The notes beneath the pieces are model-generated. The model did no database searches, was not told the origin of the DNA, and was given only the letters and a program-made list of their open reading frames with translations. From Pegoplata infirma (lineage: Eukaryota; Arthropoda; Insecta; Diptera; Anthomyiidae): a stretch of DNA of 64,000 bases. A program made the translations under genes and the position numbers. The stretch covers positions 326,199,038 through 326,263,037 of the forward strand of contig OY992536.1 in NCBI GenBank assembly GCA_963921195.1. Reading direction: 5' to 3'. Within the stretch, counting starts at the first letter, position 1, and every line of letters starts with the position of its first letter. Positions 47,338 to 58,626 of this stretch are shown here, one piece after another.

Positions 47338-47760
47338 ATACCAAATTCGCATTATTTTTTTAAACACGTTTAACTACTTAAACACGTTCAAATTTAAACT
47401 TGTTAAGGTACATAAACATGTTTAAGTGCTTAAACATGTTTAAAAAAATGAATGCGAATTTGGTATAATACCATATTCGCATTCATTTAAACTAGTTTAA
47501 TTATGTGTTTTCCCTATACAATTTTAAACACGATATCTGTCAAAATAAAACAAAGTTTAAATTTGACGTTTAAATTTTTGGGGAAAACCAATAATTAAAC
47601 TAGTTAAAAATGAATGCGAACACCGTTTAATACCAATTTCACATTCATTTTTTTTAAACATGTTTAACCACTTAAACATGTTTAAATTTAAACTTGTTAA
47701 GGTACATAAACATGTTTAAGTAGTTAAACATGTTTAAAAAAATGAATGCGAATTTGGTAT
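47338..47760. mobile_element. Three consecutive palindromic MITEs
   Basis: 47338-47466 and 47630-47760 both run from ATACCAA..TTCRCATTC to GAATGCGAATTTGGTAT with AAACATGTTTAA cores. A third, related palindrome (47467-47629, AAACTAGTTTAATTATG arms) lies between them. Confidence 0.75.
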
Positions 47761-47799
47761 AAGATTAAGGTAGTAATAGACAAAGATTATAGATTTCCG

Positions 47800-48540
47800 T
47801 ACACTTAAAAAATTAAGTAAGTTATTACATGTTAGTTGTTTGTATATTTTACAGTAGTTAGTTGTTTTCAACTACAAAGTCAGTTGTTTTTGTATGAAAA
47901 ATATCAAACAATTATTTCTGTTAGTTATTTTAAGTCGTTTTTTTTGACCAACTAACAAAAAAGTACTGTTATGTAGTAACAGTTATTAAAAGTAGTTAAT
48001 TTTATTTTTTTTTTTATTTTTATCTCTGAAAAATTTTCAAAGTTTTTTTCCAAAAAATTAAAATAAATTTTCGTTTTTTATATTTTTCACAACTTTTTTT
48101 AAAAAAACTTGAAAAAAATTTATGAAAAATTTCAAACAACTACTTCTGTTCGTTATTTTAAGTCGTTTTTTTGAACAACTGACAAAAAAGTACTGTTATT
48201 TAGTAACAGTTATTAAAAGTAGTTAATTTTATTTTTTTTATTTTTATCTCTGAAAAATTTTCAAAGTTTTTTTCTAAAAAATTAAAATAAATTTTCGTTT
48301 CTTTTATTTTTCACAACTTAAAAAAAAAAACTTGGAAAAAATTTAGTCTTCAATTTTTTTTTCTAAAAAATTGTTAGAAAAAAAAATTATATATTGATTA
48401 TTTTTACTACATGTTAGTTGTTTTGAATACAAATGTTAGTAGTTTTTACTACATAAGTAAGTCAGTTGTTTTTGGTCAGTTAAAATAACTAACATTGTTA
48501 GTTGATCAGAAAGTAATCAACTGTAATTTGTATAGGAGCC
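47800..48540. repeat. Duplicated block with AGTTGTTTT and TAGTTAATTTTA motifs
   Basis: 47890-48120 and 48125-48350 are near-identical direct repeats. The outer parts carry inverted AGTTAGTTGTTTT motifs, suggesting an internally duplicated MITE. Confidence 0.55.
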
Positions 48541-49068
48541 CACTAAGGGAGCGGAGATAGGGTGTAGGTGTATCAATAGCAAGGTCTGTTTTGCTATTGA
48601 CCCCTCTACGACGCACCAGTTGTACCTGATTTAAATATTGGAAAATTACAATAAATTTTTTTGTTTAAATAAGAAAAACAGTTATATTCGTTATCCCACG
48701 ATGCTACACTAAAATAACAAATTTTTAGCAGATTATTTTTTAATTATACAGAAATATTTTGCAGTCATTATTTAAAAAAAAAAATTCTAAGTTTTTTTTA
48801 AAGTGTTATTTTTTTTTTCGTTTTTTATACAATTAAAACGATTGAGACTAATAATTGACAAAACTAAAAAAATTAGTTGATTATATTGCTAATTTTACAG
48901 AAACATTTTTTTTAAAGTTTAAATTAAATAAAAAAAAATTATTAAAGTTTTCATAAAAACAAATTTTCAATATAGTGTATTTTATTTTATAAAAGCAAAC
49001 ATTTTCTAAAAAATGTTTTAGCAGATTTGTCTGCTTTTTTTGACAGATTTCTCAGCTGATTTCACCTC
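48541..49068. other. Repeat fragments, no gene
   Basis: 48541-48700 matches the core unit of the foldback at 7030 (GACCCCTCTACGACGCACCA). The rest includes TTTTTAGCAGAT motifs as in the element at 50959. Confidence 0.4.
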
Positions 49069-49274
49069 GATAATCACAGAGCTTCGAAGAATGAAATCCT
49101 TTTCGAATGAATTCTCAAAAAAATCCATTCAATTTTCATAGTCAGTGAATGCATTCGATTTCATAAATCAACATTGAATGCATTCGATTTTTTATCATTC
49201 CACTGCGAATGCTATCGATTTTTTAAATAGATAGATCAAAACGGACCCAAATTTTGGTCCATAGTATCGCTAAC

Positions 49275-50461
49275 TAGGTTTGCCAGAGTTTTATTTCGAA
49301 AATGCGGGACAAACTCCCGAAAATTACAAAAATGGCGGGATTTTAAAAATGTTCGCGGGACAAAAATATTTTTATGAACAAAACTGAAAAATTTAGCAGC
49401 ATAGAGACTACCAACCTCTATTGCATTTTGAAATAGAAAAAAATTTTTTTTTTTCAAAAACATTTTTTTCGCGCTGCTTTAGAGACTAATTTAGCTTAAG
49501 TAAATTTTAGTACACACATTTCCATTTTGAAGATACAAAGCTAAACCAAGGGGCTAATCATTAGAGTATCCAAAACCGAAACCGGTGGACCGGTTTTTTC
49601 ATTTTCAATAACACGGCCGGTTTCGGTTTTTCTTCAAATTCGGTTTTTCGAAAAACCGGTGTTTTTATGTTTTTGACCGGTTTTTTTATATAAAACCCGA
49701 AACCGAAATCGGTTTTTTAAATTTTAGAGTTTTCGAATAAACCGAAAACCGGTTTTTGAAAATCGGCGGTTTTTTGGATACTCTACTAATCATGTAAAAC
49801 GAAAGCGATTGATGCATAAACGACATCAATATACATATCGATTTGGGTGGAAATTTGAAAGTTGTTCTTTATTATATTAGTAAAGAGTGTTGAACATTGA
49901 AAAATATGGAAAACATTGTTGAACATTGAAAAATATGGAAAAATTTTATATAGTTTTGGAGCAACGAGACTCTGAAAATCGACAATGGTCAACTATCGCT
50001 TTACGTGATCACTGTCCTGAATTACTCCATGGAAATTTTATAAGTGTTTTTCCCGGAATGTACTCTATATTGTGCAACTTTTGGCGTACATTTTTTGAAA
50101 AACATTTTTTTTTTTTCAAACAAACAAACTTTTTTGTTATACCCAATTCACACCTGAGGTGAAATCTCTCTCTATGATTGTGTATAAAATGATGCAGACC
50201 ATATGATCGAAATCTCGTTCGAACGAGGTGTGAATAGGTCTTTATTTTTCCTTAAAAAGGTTCTAAATTCACATCATTTCATCACCAATTTTACAAAAGC
50301 TTGCAAATAAGACTTAAAAACTTAGGCTTTTAAAGTAAAAAATAGTTGTTGATAAAAAAAAAATTGCAAAAAAGCGGGAATATGGAATCCCGCGCGGGAC
50401 GCGGGAAACGGTTATGAAAATCGGGACAATCCCGCCAATTGCGGGACGTCTGGCAACCCTA
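49275..50461. mobile_element. hAT-like element, middle of three nested
   Basis: Ends TAGGTTTGCCAGA and, inverted, TAGGGTTGCCAGA. TSD TCGCTAAC / TCACTAAC (one mismatch). Subterminal GCGGGAC repeats. The small ORF at 49926-50162 is unrecognised. Confidence 0.8.
49562..49785. mobile_element. hAT-like MITE, innermost, 224 bp, 8-bp TSD
   Basis: Ends TAGAGTATCCAAAA and, inverted, TAGAGTATCCAAAAAA. TSD CTAATCAT exact (49554-49561, 49786-49793). The inside is made of AACCGGTTTTT motifs. Confidence 0.9.
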
Positions 50462-50958
50462 TCACTAACTCTCCTTTCATACGATGACCCTAATGGGCTC
50501 TAATTTTGAATCCAAAAAAATTGGTGTTCCCGAAAATTTTATAAATGCACATATTAACTGCCTACACGACAAAAAGTGTGAAGAGTGTTGGAGATACTAT
50601 GGACAAAAAATTGGCTCCGTTTCGCTCTATCTTGGTTAGTTTTTTTAAGTTTTTTATGCAATGAATGGATAAACCATTCGATTTTTCAAATTGAATGAAA
50701 AGAAAATCGATTGCATTCGCAAGTGAATGCATTCGATTTTTAAAAGTCGAATAAAAAGAAAACCAAATGCATTCGATTTTTGAAAGTTGAATGAAAAATA
50801 AATCGAATTCATTAGATATTTATAAATCGAATGAGTCCAAAGTGAATTCATTAAATTCGCTAAAATGTGATTGGGGAATGCAATCACTACATTTTCATTC
50901 AGAACGCCAAATCGAATTAAGGAATGAAATCCTTCGAAGCTCTGGATAATCATGACTA

Positions 50959-52005
50959 CACTCAAAAGAAAACCTCTGTCAAAAAATCTGTAAAATGACT
51001 TTCAATTTAGAATAACAAATTTTTAGCAGATTTTTCTGCTGAAATGAATATTTTAGCAGAATTCTCTGCTATTCAATTTCTGAAAACAACAGAAATTTTG
51101 CAAAACTTTTGCTGATTCTGTCTGTTAAGTTTCACAAAGTTTTTGTGCAGATTTTCAGCAGATTATTTTGCTAATTTGACAGATATTTTTTGTTATATTT
51201 TTTAAGTATTTTTTTAAATGTCGGTCTCGCAAAAATAAAAATCAAATGTCACACTCTAAATATTAAAGTAGACGAATATAAATAGCTCCCGCTTAAATGC
51301 ATCACAAAATATGTCAGCTTAAATAATACATAATGCAAAAGAACACAAACAAAAAATTCATACAAAGATATTTTTTTCAGCTTGCCAGTTTGTTGCTGCT
51401 TTTCAAGAAGAGAAGTTCTTCAGTTCATGCATACTAACCGTACATTGTACGGCGCGCCGCGGCGTTCAATACAAAATTCAAAACCACCCTTGTGTTTTGC
51501 TTTTTTTTCCTTTGTTTCTTGTGTGTGTTTTTTTATTTGTTTGATTTTGTTTTCTTATTATAAGTGTGTATGTTGTGTTATTTTTGCTTTCTATTCTTTC
51601 ATGTGTGTCTATTTCGACATCCCGTTCTTTTTTTCTTGTTCGTTCATGTTAAGAATTTTATAAAGTTGTTAAATATATATATATTTTTCCAATTTTATAC
51701 AAAACTGTTATTTTGAAAATGGATATTTTTACAGAAAACATATCAATTGGCTCAAACTAGGTGTAATATAAAATTTTTCTTCTTAAACCATCAATTTCTT
51801 AGCCGAAATTAGCAGATTTTTTTGCTGAAATCAGCAGTTTTTTCTGCTGAAATCAGCAGATTTTTCTGCTGATTTAACCCAGGTTATCACTACAGAAATT
51901 TAGCAAACCGCGTCTGCTAAAATCAGCAGATTTCTCATATGGCTCAAAATGGGTGTATTTTCAGCAGACTTTTCTGCTGATTGGACAGAGAATTTATTTT
52001 GAGTG
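50959..52005. mobile_element. TA-flanked element with CACTCAAAA ends
   Basis: Ends CACTCAAAAGAAAACCTCTG and inverted CACTCAAAATAAATTCTCTG, TA on both sides (50957, 52006). Many CAGCAGATTTTTCTGCTG palindromes. A second right-end fragment lies at 52596-52687. Confidence 0.7.
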
Positions 52006-53211
52006 TAGGGATGATGCACTAAAAAATCGAAAATATGTGCTTAAAATATGCGCTAAAATATTCAAAATATGCACTAAAAAAACCTTAAAATATGCACTAA
52101 AAAATAAAATGTGTGTAATAAAAATCTTGTTCTCATAGGAAAAACTTCTTAAACAGCAAAAAATAACGACAGGTTGAAAAAGAAACATTTAGAACTTAAT
52201 GTAAGCAAGATTTTTTTTTAGAAATTAAGAAAATCTATAAAAAAAATTTAAAAAAAAATGTTTTTCTTAGTATTTTCCAAATAAATTTTTAAAATTTAAA
52301 ATAGTTTTTGAAAAAAATAAATTTCAATTTGTGTTTTTGCTAATTTATGCCAAAATATGCAAAAATATGCATTTAAAAGTAGGAAATATATACAAAATAT
52401 GCATTTAAATTCAAAACATGCAAAAATATGCATTTTCATCAAAATATGCAAAAATATGCAAAAACAAATCAATGCCATTTTAAAGCAAATTTTTTGATTC
52501 GCAAAGATAATTGGTCGATATCGTTTTTAGACTATCGACAAAAAACATGCATTTGCATGGAAATCTCATCCCTAATCATGACACATTTTCAGCAAACTAA
52601 AATCAACAGATATCTCATATGGCTCAAAATGGGTGTATGTTCAGCAGATTTTTCTGCTGATTGGACAGAGAATTTATTTTGAGTGTACTAGGCAAAAAAT
52701 AAGTGTACTTAAAAAAACAAAATTTAAAAAAAATGGTCCAAATCATTTTTGAAGAAGTTATGAGTAAAAGAAGTTTGAGTAAATAAACTACCAGTTTTTA
52801 AAATTTCGATATCTTTTGAACGAGTCATCAAAAAAATCTGAAAATTTCCACGAAGGAGTTTTAAAAATTTAAAAAAATTGGGAATATCAAAAAAATTGTT
52901 CAAAGTGTCCGATTTGACATGGAATGTCCCATATATATCCATGATTCTCAATCGACTTTAAGACGATCTAGCGATGCCCGTTCGTCCGTCTGTCTGTTGA
53001 AAACACGCTAACTTTGGAAATACTTTACTGAGGCTGCTGAAGTTTGGCATATATTTCGGCCATTTACTTGGCCAGGTTGGTATTGTAATTCAATAAAATT
53101 GGTCCAGTTATAAGCACAAGAATGAATTTCGGCAAAGGTTTTTCGCAAGTTTACGAGATTAAAAACACGATAACTTTTGAAAGACAATTTTGAGGCTGCG
53201 TAAACTTGACG
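52006..53211. other. Repeat fragments, no gene
   Basis: 52020-52470 is rich in AAAATATGCA repeats. 52740-52935 is a truncated arm of the foldback family at 7030. 52936-53211 is a diverged family A-like Helentron fragment (CTAGCGATGCCCG, GTCCGTCTGTCTGT). Confidence 0.5.
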
Positions 53212-54161
53212 TGCGGTGGCTCGCAGCTTATTTCGTGTGAAAGATATTAGTTACCAATTCATTCAAGACAAAGTTAACCAAAATAGAGCTAATTATTATC
53301 AAATAAGTATTTTTGTAAAAATTCCTGTGTATGTAATTAATCAAACTTTAATTAAAGCTTAATGACGTTCAGATTGTCTAAATACTAAATGTGCTACGAG
53401 GGTCGAACTGGAAATTGAAATTATTGAAAGACCTTTTTTAGAAAATTTCTTAAAAATATTTCTAGGTCGATTTTATCCAAGCTCAAACATAAAAAAATTA
53501 AAAAATAGTCCAGTAGTTAATATTCATTTATTAAATAATTTTTCCAAAGACCCAAACAAAAATCAAAATTTTTAAAACACAGTAGAAGAAGTTCGATTTT
53601 TTTGACCTCCAATTCTTTTGACCACCAAGTTTTGGTAAACAAAGAAAAGATTTATTTAATTGTTTAATAATTTTAGTGCACCTAAGTGTATAGTAATGAG
53701 ATATAAAAGTAATTTAACATTTCCTTTGTGTACAAAAAATTGGTGGTCAAAAGGATTGAAGGTCAAAAAATTCGGATTTCTTCGACTGCATTTTAAAAAT
53801 TTTGATTTTTGTTTGGGTCATTGGAAAAATTATTTGATAAATGACTATATACTATTGGACAATTTTTTAAATTTTTAATGTTTGAGCTTGGGAAAAATCG
53901 ATTTAAAAGTATTTTTAATAAATTTTCTAAACAACGTCTTTCAATAATTTCAATTTCCATTTCGACCCTCGTAGCACGATTAATATTTACTCAATCTGGA
54001 CGCCATTAAGCTTACATAAAAGCTCGATAAATTACCTACAAAGCACTTTTAACAAAGATACTCGTTTGATAATAATTAGGTGTATTATTGGAAACTGTCT
54101 TAAATGGATTGCTAACTGATATCTCACACACGAAATAAGCTGCGAGTGAGTCACTGTATAT
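53212..54161. mobile_element. Foldback element, about 950 bp, CTCGCAGCTTATTTCGTGTG ends
   Basis: Arms of about 430 bp on each side of a 100-bp centre, including GCTACGAGGGTCGAA and its complement, and TTTGACC-CCAATTCTTTTGACCACCAA. Outer ends CTCGCAGCTTATTTCGTGTG inverted. No ORF. Confidence 0.75.
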
Positions 54162-54344
54162 ATTTGTCGTTTCCCTGGTCCGGTTGGTTTTAGCAAAACC
54201 GTGAATTTCAGAATTGTTTCACCTTAAACTCACATGTCGAAAAACCCGTTAATCAAGTTTAAAAATCATTGGTTAGTCACAAAAATATTTTCCAACGTAT
54301 TTTTGTCACTCAAAAATATTTTTACACTAAAATAAAAAAAAAAA

Positions 54345-54640
54345 AACAAGAAAATTATAGTCGGTCAAGACCGACCATATAATACCCTACACCAGTGTTT
54401 CCCGGAAAATGGATACTCTAGAAAAAATTTTAAAAATGTTGCACTCAAAAAAAGTGTCACTTTTTTTTTTTTTGCTAAAATTACTAAAAAAATGTTTTTA
54501 TTAAAAAATAAAATATTTCTAATCTAATGAATTGTTAAGTTTTTTTCACGTTAAAAAAATTTACTATCACTTAAAAAGGGCATTATGGAAGGTTTCGTGA
54601 ATTCGGCCAAGTCGAATTTAATTTTTTAACTTGTTTCTTT
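54345..54640. mobile_element. Family B and family A Helentron-like 3' fragments
   Basis: 54350-54420 is a family B end (GGTCAAGACCGACC on +). 54590-54635 is a family A 3' end (ATTCGGCCAAGTCGAAT then TTAATTTTTTAACTTG). Confidence 0.55.
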
Positions 54641-55168
54641 ATGTCCTCTTTTTTTATTTTCAAAATCTGGTCGCCTTAAGTTTCAGAATTTTTGGATTAA
54701 GTATTTTGGATTTAAGTAAAAATCTGGCGAAATTTTTGAATAGTACTACAGATATGATACCGGTTCGAGATGCAATTTCAATAGTAATACCTAAAAATCA
54801 GTTAAAATAATAAAAAAATTTTTTTTTGGTTTTTAAACAAAACATTTTCTGTTTACTGTTTTAATTAATCTTATTTGCTTGTTATGGTTTTTTTAAAATT
54901 GTGTGAATTAACTTATCTTATTGACTTAAGAATAGATTTTAATTTAAATCTATAACAACACGTAAATATTTGAAGAACATATTTTTTTTTTTTTTTTTTT
55001 AAATTATAATAATAATTTTTAATAAACTTGTGTACACGATTACATATTTGTATAAATTTCTTATTAGCAAAGTGTTAACGTTTTTAATACAATTTGTATT
55101 CAGTTGGTTTGTGCCGTGGTGTTTAAATAACATATTGTTATAGTGTTTTTGGTCTGCGGCAAGCATCT
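54641..55168. other. Spacer upstream of tRNA genes
   Basis: AT-rich, with no recognised feature. Confidence 0.3.
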
Positions 55169-55242
55169 GGCCCATTAGCTCAGTTGGTTAGAGCGTCGTG
55201 CTAATAACGCGAAGGTCGCGGGTTCGATCCCCTCATGGGCCA
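55169..55242 (+). tRNA. tRNA-Ile (anticodon AAU), copy 1
   Basis: 74 nt with a full cloverleaf: acceptor GGCCCAT/ATGGGCC, D arm GCTC/GAGC, anticodon loop CTAATAA (anticodon AAT), T arm GCGGG/CCCTC with TTCGATC loop, discriminator A. One C-U mismatch in the T stem. A and B boxes are intact, and a T-run starting at 55250 serves as Pol III terminator. Confidence 0.95.
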
Positions 55243-55358
55243 TACTAACTTTTTTTTTAATTGTAAATTTTATTCTAGTTTTAGAATATTTTATTTCAAT
55301 TTTATTGCGCGCGCATGTCTTTATATTCAAATGAAACATTTGACAGAAACTTAACAAC

Positions 55359-55432
55359 GGCCCATTAGCTCAGTTGGTTAGAGCGTCGTGCTAATAACGC
55401 GAAGGCCGCGGGTTCGATCCCCCCATGGGCCA
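55359..55432 (+). tRNA. tRNA-Ile (anticodon AAU), copy 2
   Basis: Differs from copy 1 at two positions: C for T in the variable region (GGCCGCGG) and C for T in the T stem, giving a C-C mismatch there. Followed by a T-run at 55442. Confidence 0.93.
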
Positions 55433-55747
55433 GTATTAATATTTTTTTTTTTTTTGTGAACAATTTTAAATTTTATTTAAAAATCTTTTTTATTTTTTTA
55501 AAAAAAACAAAATTGGGTTTTATTATTAAAGAATTTTAAATTTGTATTTGTTGTCCTTTCCTTGTCTGCTTTAAAATGATTTAATTTTTATATGAAAATT
55601 AAAAAAAAAGAATCGGAGAAATTAAGAAAAAAAAACTTTTGACAGATACAACAACAAAATGCATGGTGGTTAGTTTTTCACTTTTTCTTGATTTATTTTT
55701 TCTACATTGAAAATTTCTTCGATTTGATGCTTGGGTAAGCTAATAAA

Positions 55748-56223
55748 CACTGTTGCCAATTATTTTTCATCAAAAACCTGTAAATTTCACTTAAAAAAGC
55801 GCTGGAAACCGCCAAAAAAAACTTTAACGGGAAAAATTTTAAATTTTCCCGCTAAATTACGAAAAAAATTTTTTCCACGCAAATTGACTTTCACAAAAAA
55901 TAGTGCTAGAAACCGCAAAAAAAATTTAGCGGGAAAATTTTAAATTAATAAATTTCGAAAAAAGCGCTAAAACCCGTCGTTTTTGATTGAAAAAAAAAAG
56001 AAAAATTAGAAAAAGAAACCTCCAAATTAAATTTTTCACGCAAATTTACTGTTTGTGGAATTCACACTTAGCGATTTTAAGTGTTTTAGGAATACGTGTT
56101 CCAAACAAAAAACGCTAGATTTTTCCCGCTAAAACACCGTTCCCGCCAGAACCAATTTTTCCCCGCTAAATCCAAACAAAAAGTGCTCGATTTAGCGGGA
56201 AAACCTCCAAGTTGGCAACAGTG
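55748..56223. mobile_element. hAT-like MITE, 476 bp
   Basis: Ends CACTGTTGCCAA and, inverted, CACTGTTGCCAA. Many TTTAGCGGGAAAA subterminal repeats. AAGCTAA is present on both sides but offset by four bases on the left, so the TSD is imperfect. Confidence 0.7.
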
Positions 56224-56409
56224 AAGCTAAAGTTGAGTAAAAAATACTGTATACTAGACCGAAACAAGTTTTAGCCAAAGAAGAGATTAAAAAAATTAAA
56301 AAAAATCAAATAATTTTTTCTTTAGGTTTTTTGGGGTTTTTTTTATTTTATTTATACATTTTTTTTTAGATTTTTTAACGGTTATATTTACAATGTTATC
56401 TATACGTCT

Positions 56410-56575
56410 TGACTAGGGATGCCAAACGGGATTGATATTTTCAAATCCCGGGATTCGGGATTTTAAAATCCTAATCCCGGGATTTTTCGGGATCCCGGGA
56501 TTTTTCGGGATTTCGGGTTTTATTAAAAATAAGCTTTTTCACGTTATATTTTTAATATTTTTTTTATAATTAAAT
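56410..56575. mobile_element. hAT-like end with GGGATTTTCGGGAT repeats
   Basis: TAGGGATGCCAAACGGGA start and repeated AATCCCGGGATT. The same start recurs at 58351 in the same orientation; no matching right end was found. Confidence 0.45.
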
Positions 56576-56577
56576 AT

Positions 56578-56731
56578 TTAATTAATTAATTAATTAATTA
56601 ATTAATTAATTAATTAATTAATTAATTAATTAATTAATTAATTAATTAATTAATTAATTAATTAATTAATTAATTAATTAATTAATTAATTAATTAATTA
56701 ATTAATTAATTAATTAATTAATTAATTAATT
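56578..56731. repeat. (AATT)n microsatellite, about 154 bp
   Basis: Essentially uninterrupted TTAA/AATT tetranucleotide run, ending next to the MITE at 56736. Confidence 0.95.
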
Positions 56732-56735
56732 CATA

Positions 56736-57195
56736 CCCAGCAAAAAATGTGCGGAGTACTTCTATTTGGAGTGCTTTAAAACTATAACAAATGTAATGAA
56801 ATACAACAAAAATAACAAAAAACACAAGGAAAAAACGCAAAGGAATTCTTTTCTACTCCATAAAAAGTTGATATTCAGCTCTTAACTCATTACCTTCCGC
56901 GACACTCCCATACAAATGTAAGTAGATATTCAGTAGATAAGAAGTACTCCTAGTTTTAAAACAACTTCCAACTACTTCCCGGAGTACTTCTTATCTACTG
57001 AATATCTACTTACATTTGTATGGGAGTGTCGCGGAAGGTAATGAGTTAAGAACTGAATAACTATGAATTCTGGAGTAGAAAATAATGTTTGTGTGTTTTT
57101 GTCTTGTGTTTTTTGTTATTTTTGTTGTATTTCATTACATTTGCTATAGTTTTAAAGCACTCCACTAGGAAGTGGTAATGACTTTTTTTGCAGGG
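56736..57195. mobile_element. CCCAGCAAAAA-type foldback MITE, 460 bp
   Basis: TA-flanked. Ends CCCAGCAAAAAATG and, inverted, CCCTGCAAAAAAAG. Arms extend over 200 bp (AGTACTTC, GAGTGCTTTAAAACTATA, TCATTACCTTCCGCGACACT) around a short centre near 56965. Confidence 0.8.
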
Positions 57196-58350
57196 TAACC
57201 ATTAAATAATTATCGAAAAGCTTTACATATTTAGCACAGAAAACCCGAAAATTTAGGAATAACTATGACCGATTTGAATAGATTCGAGCGATGTCCGTCT
57301 GCGAAAGACGCGATGCAGTCGAATTCAAAAGATCAGAAAATTATTTTTTTTTCGGTCGGTCTCTTTTTTAGAAGTGGATATAAAATATTTTTTTAAATAA
57401 TGATACAATTGTATTAATAAATTTGTAAATATTTCTCGCATGCGGAAGGTGTCCCTCAATGTCCTCCGCCGATACAACATTTGGCGGGACTATAAAAATG
57501 TAATTTTCTGGCTAGGTTCTTCAAGGGGGAAATTTACCCTTATCCGCTTTAACTCACTTACGAACTAAATATGTTAAAAAGAAACTTTACAGATGGATTA
57601 CTTAATGCTCCCTTATAAATTTAACTCTCGGCAAATATTTAACTGCTTCTTGAAAATGTTGGCACATGCATATCTCTGCAGCTAACTGTATATTTGGGTG
57701 AAGCAAATTTTCCTTTGTTCGAATTTCAAAATCTTTGGGGTTTCCCTTTAGAGTCAATATTTATACAAAAAATTATTGGGCCTGTAGGGTTCTATTTAAT
57801 CATGAAAATCGGAAAGTTTCAAACAAAGTAAAAAATTGTTTAAATTTGTTAGGATTTTTCCGATTTTCAAGTCAAAAAAGGAACCCTGACTCCGACGATT
57901 TTTAAATTCTAAAAAACGAAAATTTGCTCTACCCTTCTGTATATTAAGTAATACATACGTCTTAAAAATTAAATTGTACTCCAAAAGAGTAATAGAAATT
58001 AAGCCCAATTTGCCTCATTTGAAAGATATTTCAAACAGCTTTCAATCGATATCCATATTGACACCACCGGAAAACAAATACTGAAGAAATAGTCAATTTT
58101 GATTACAAAATTTGACAAAAAATCCCGAAATCCGAAATATATTTTTTTTTGATAATTTTTGGGATTTTGGATAATTTCGGACAAACTCCTGGATAATTTT
58201 TGGGTTTTCTGGTGGCAACACAGATTTTGTGTGTAAATTGTTGCCATAACGTCGGGACATTGGAATTTGTTCGTTATAACAGAGAATTCGATATAACCGA
58301 GTTCTTTATAAGCAAGTTTGACTGTATGTAAGAAAATAACATGTCAAGAC
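57196..58350. other. Intergenic, no gene
   Basis: Contains a small Helentron-like scrap (GAGCGATGTCCGTCTGCG near 57287). ORFs on - at 57796-58247 are low-complexity and unrecognised. Confidence 0.35.
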
Positions 58351-58420
58351 TAGGGATGCCAAACGGGAAATCCCGAATCCCGAAAAATCCCGGGATTGAA
58401 AAAAATAAATCCCTGGATAC

Positions 58421-58626
58421 GTTTCGGGGGTGTTCCAATTCCCCCATCATCAGAATTCTTTAGAAAATAAGGTAATACTGTTAGCATGCAAACATCAAAT
58501 ATTGCATGCAAACATCAAATAAGTTGAGATTATTTAGAATATGAATATTTGATGTTTGCATGCTAACAGTATTACCTTATTTTCTAAAGAATTCTGATGA
58601 TGGGGGAATTGGAACACCCCCGAAAC
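58421..58626. repeat. Palindrome with 80-bp perfect arms and a hammerhead-like core
   Basis: Arms run from CGTTTCGGGGGTGTTCCAAT to CATGCAAACATCAAAT and back. Each arm end contains CTGATGAT, a GGGGG/CCCCC hairpin and GAAACG, resembling the CUGANGA...GAAA core of hammerhead ribozymes but with one extra base. Confidence 0.7.

Larger units (their letters stand above)
49077..50944. mobile_element. hAT-like element, outer of three nested, 8-bp TSD
   Basis: Ends CAGAGCTTCGAAGAAT and, inverted, CAGAGCTTCGAAGGAT. TSD GATAATCA at 49069-49076 and 50945-50952. Subterminal repeats GAATGCATTCGATTTT on both sides. No transposase. Confidence 0.85.

Noticed and set aside
51382..51663. 93-aa Cys/Phe-rich ORF
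   Set aside because: Composition reflects T-rich DNA within a transposon; no homology recognised.
55175..55357. 60-aa minus-strand ORF
   Set aside because: Overlaps the tRNA-Ile gene; shadow.
56410..58380. A 2-kb hAT element between the two TAGGGATGCCAAAC sites
   Set aside because: Both ends are in the same orientation, not inverted, and the flanks show no matching 8-bp duplication.
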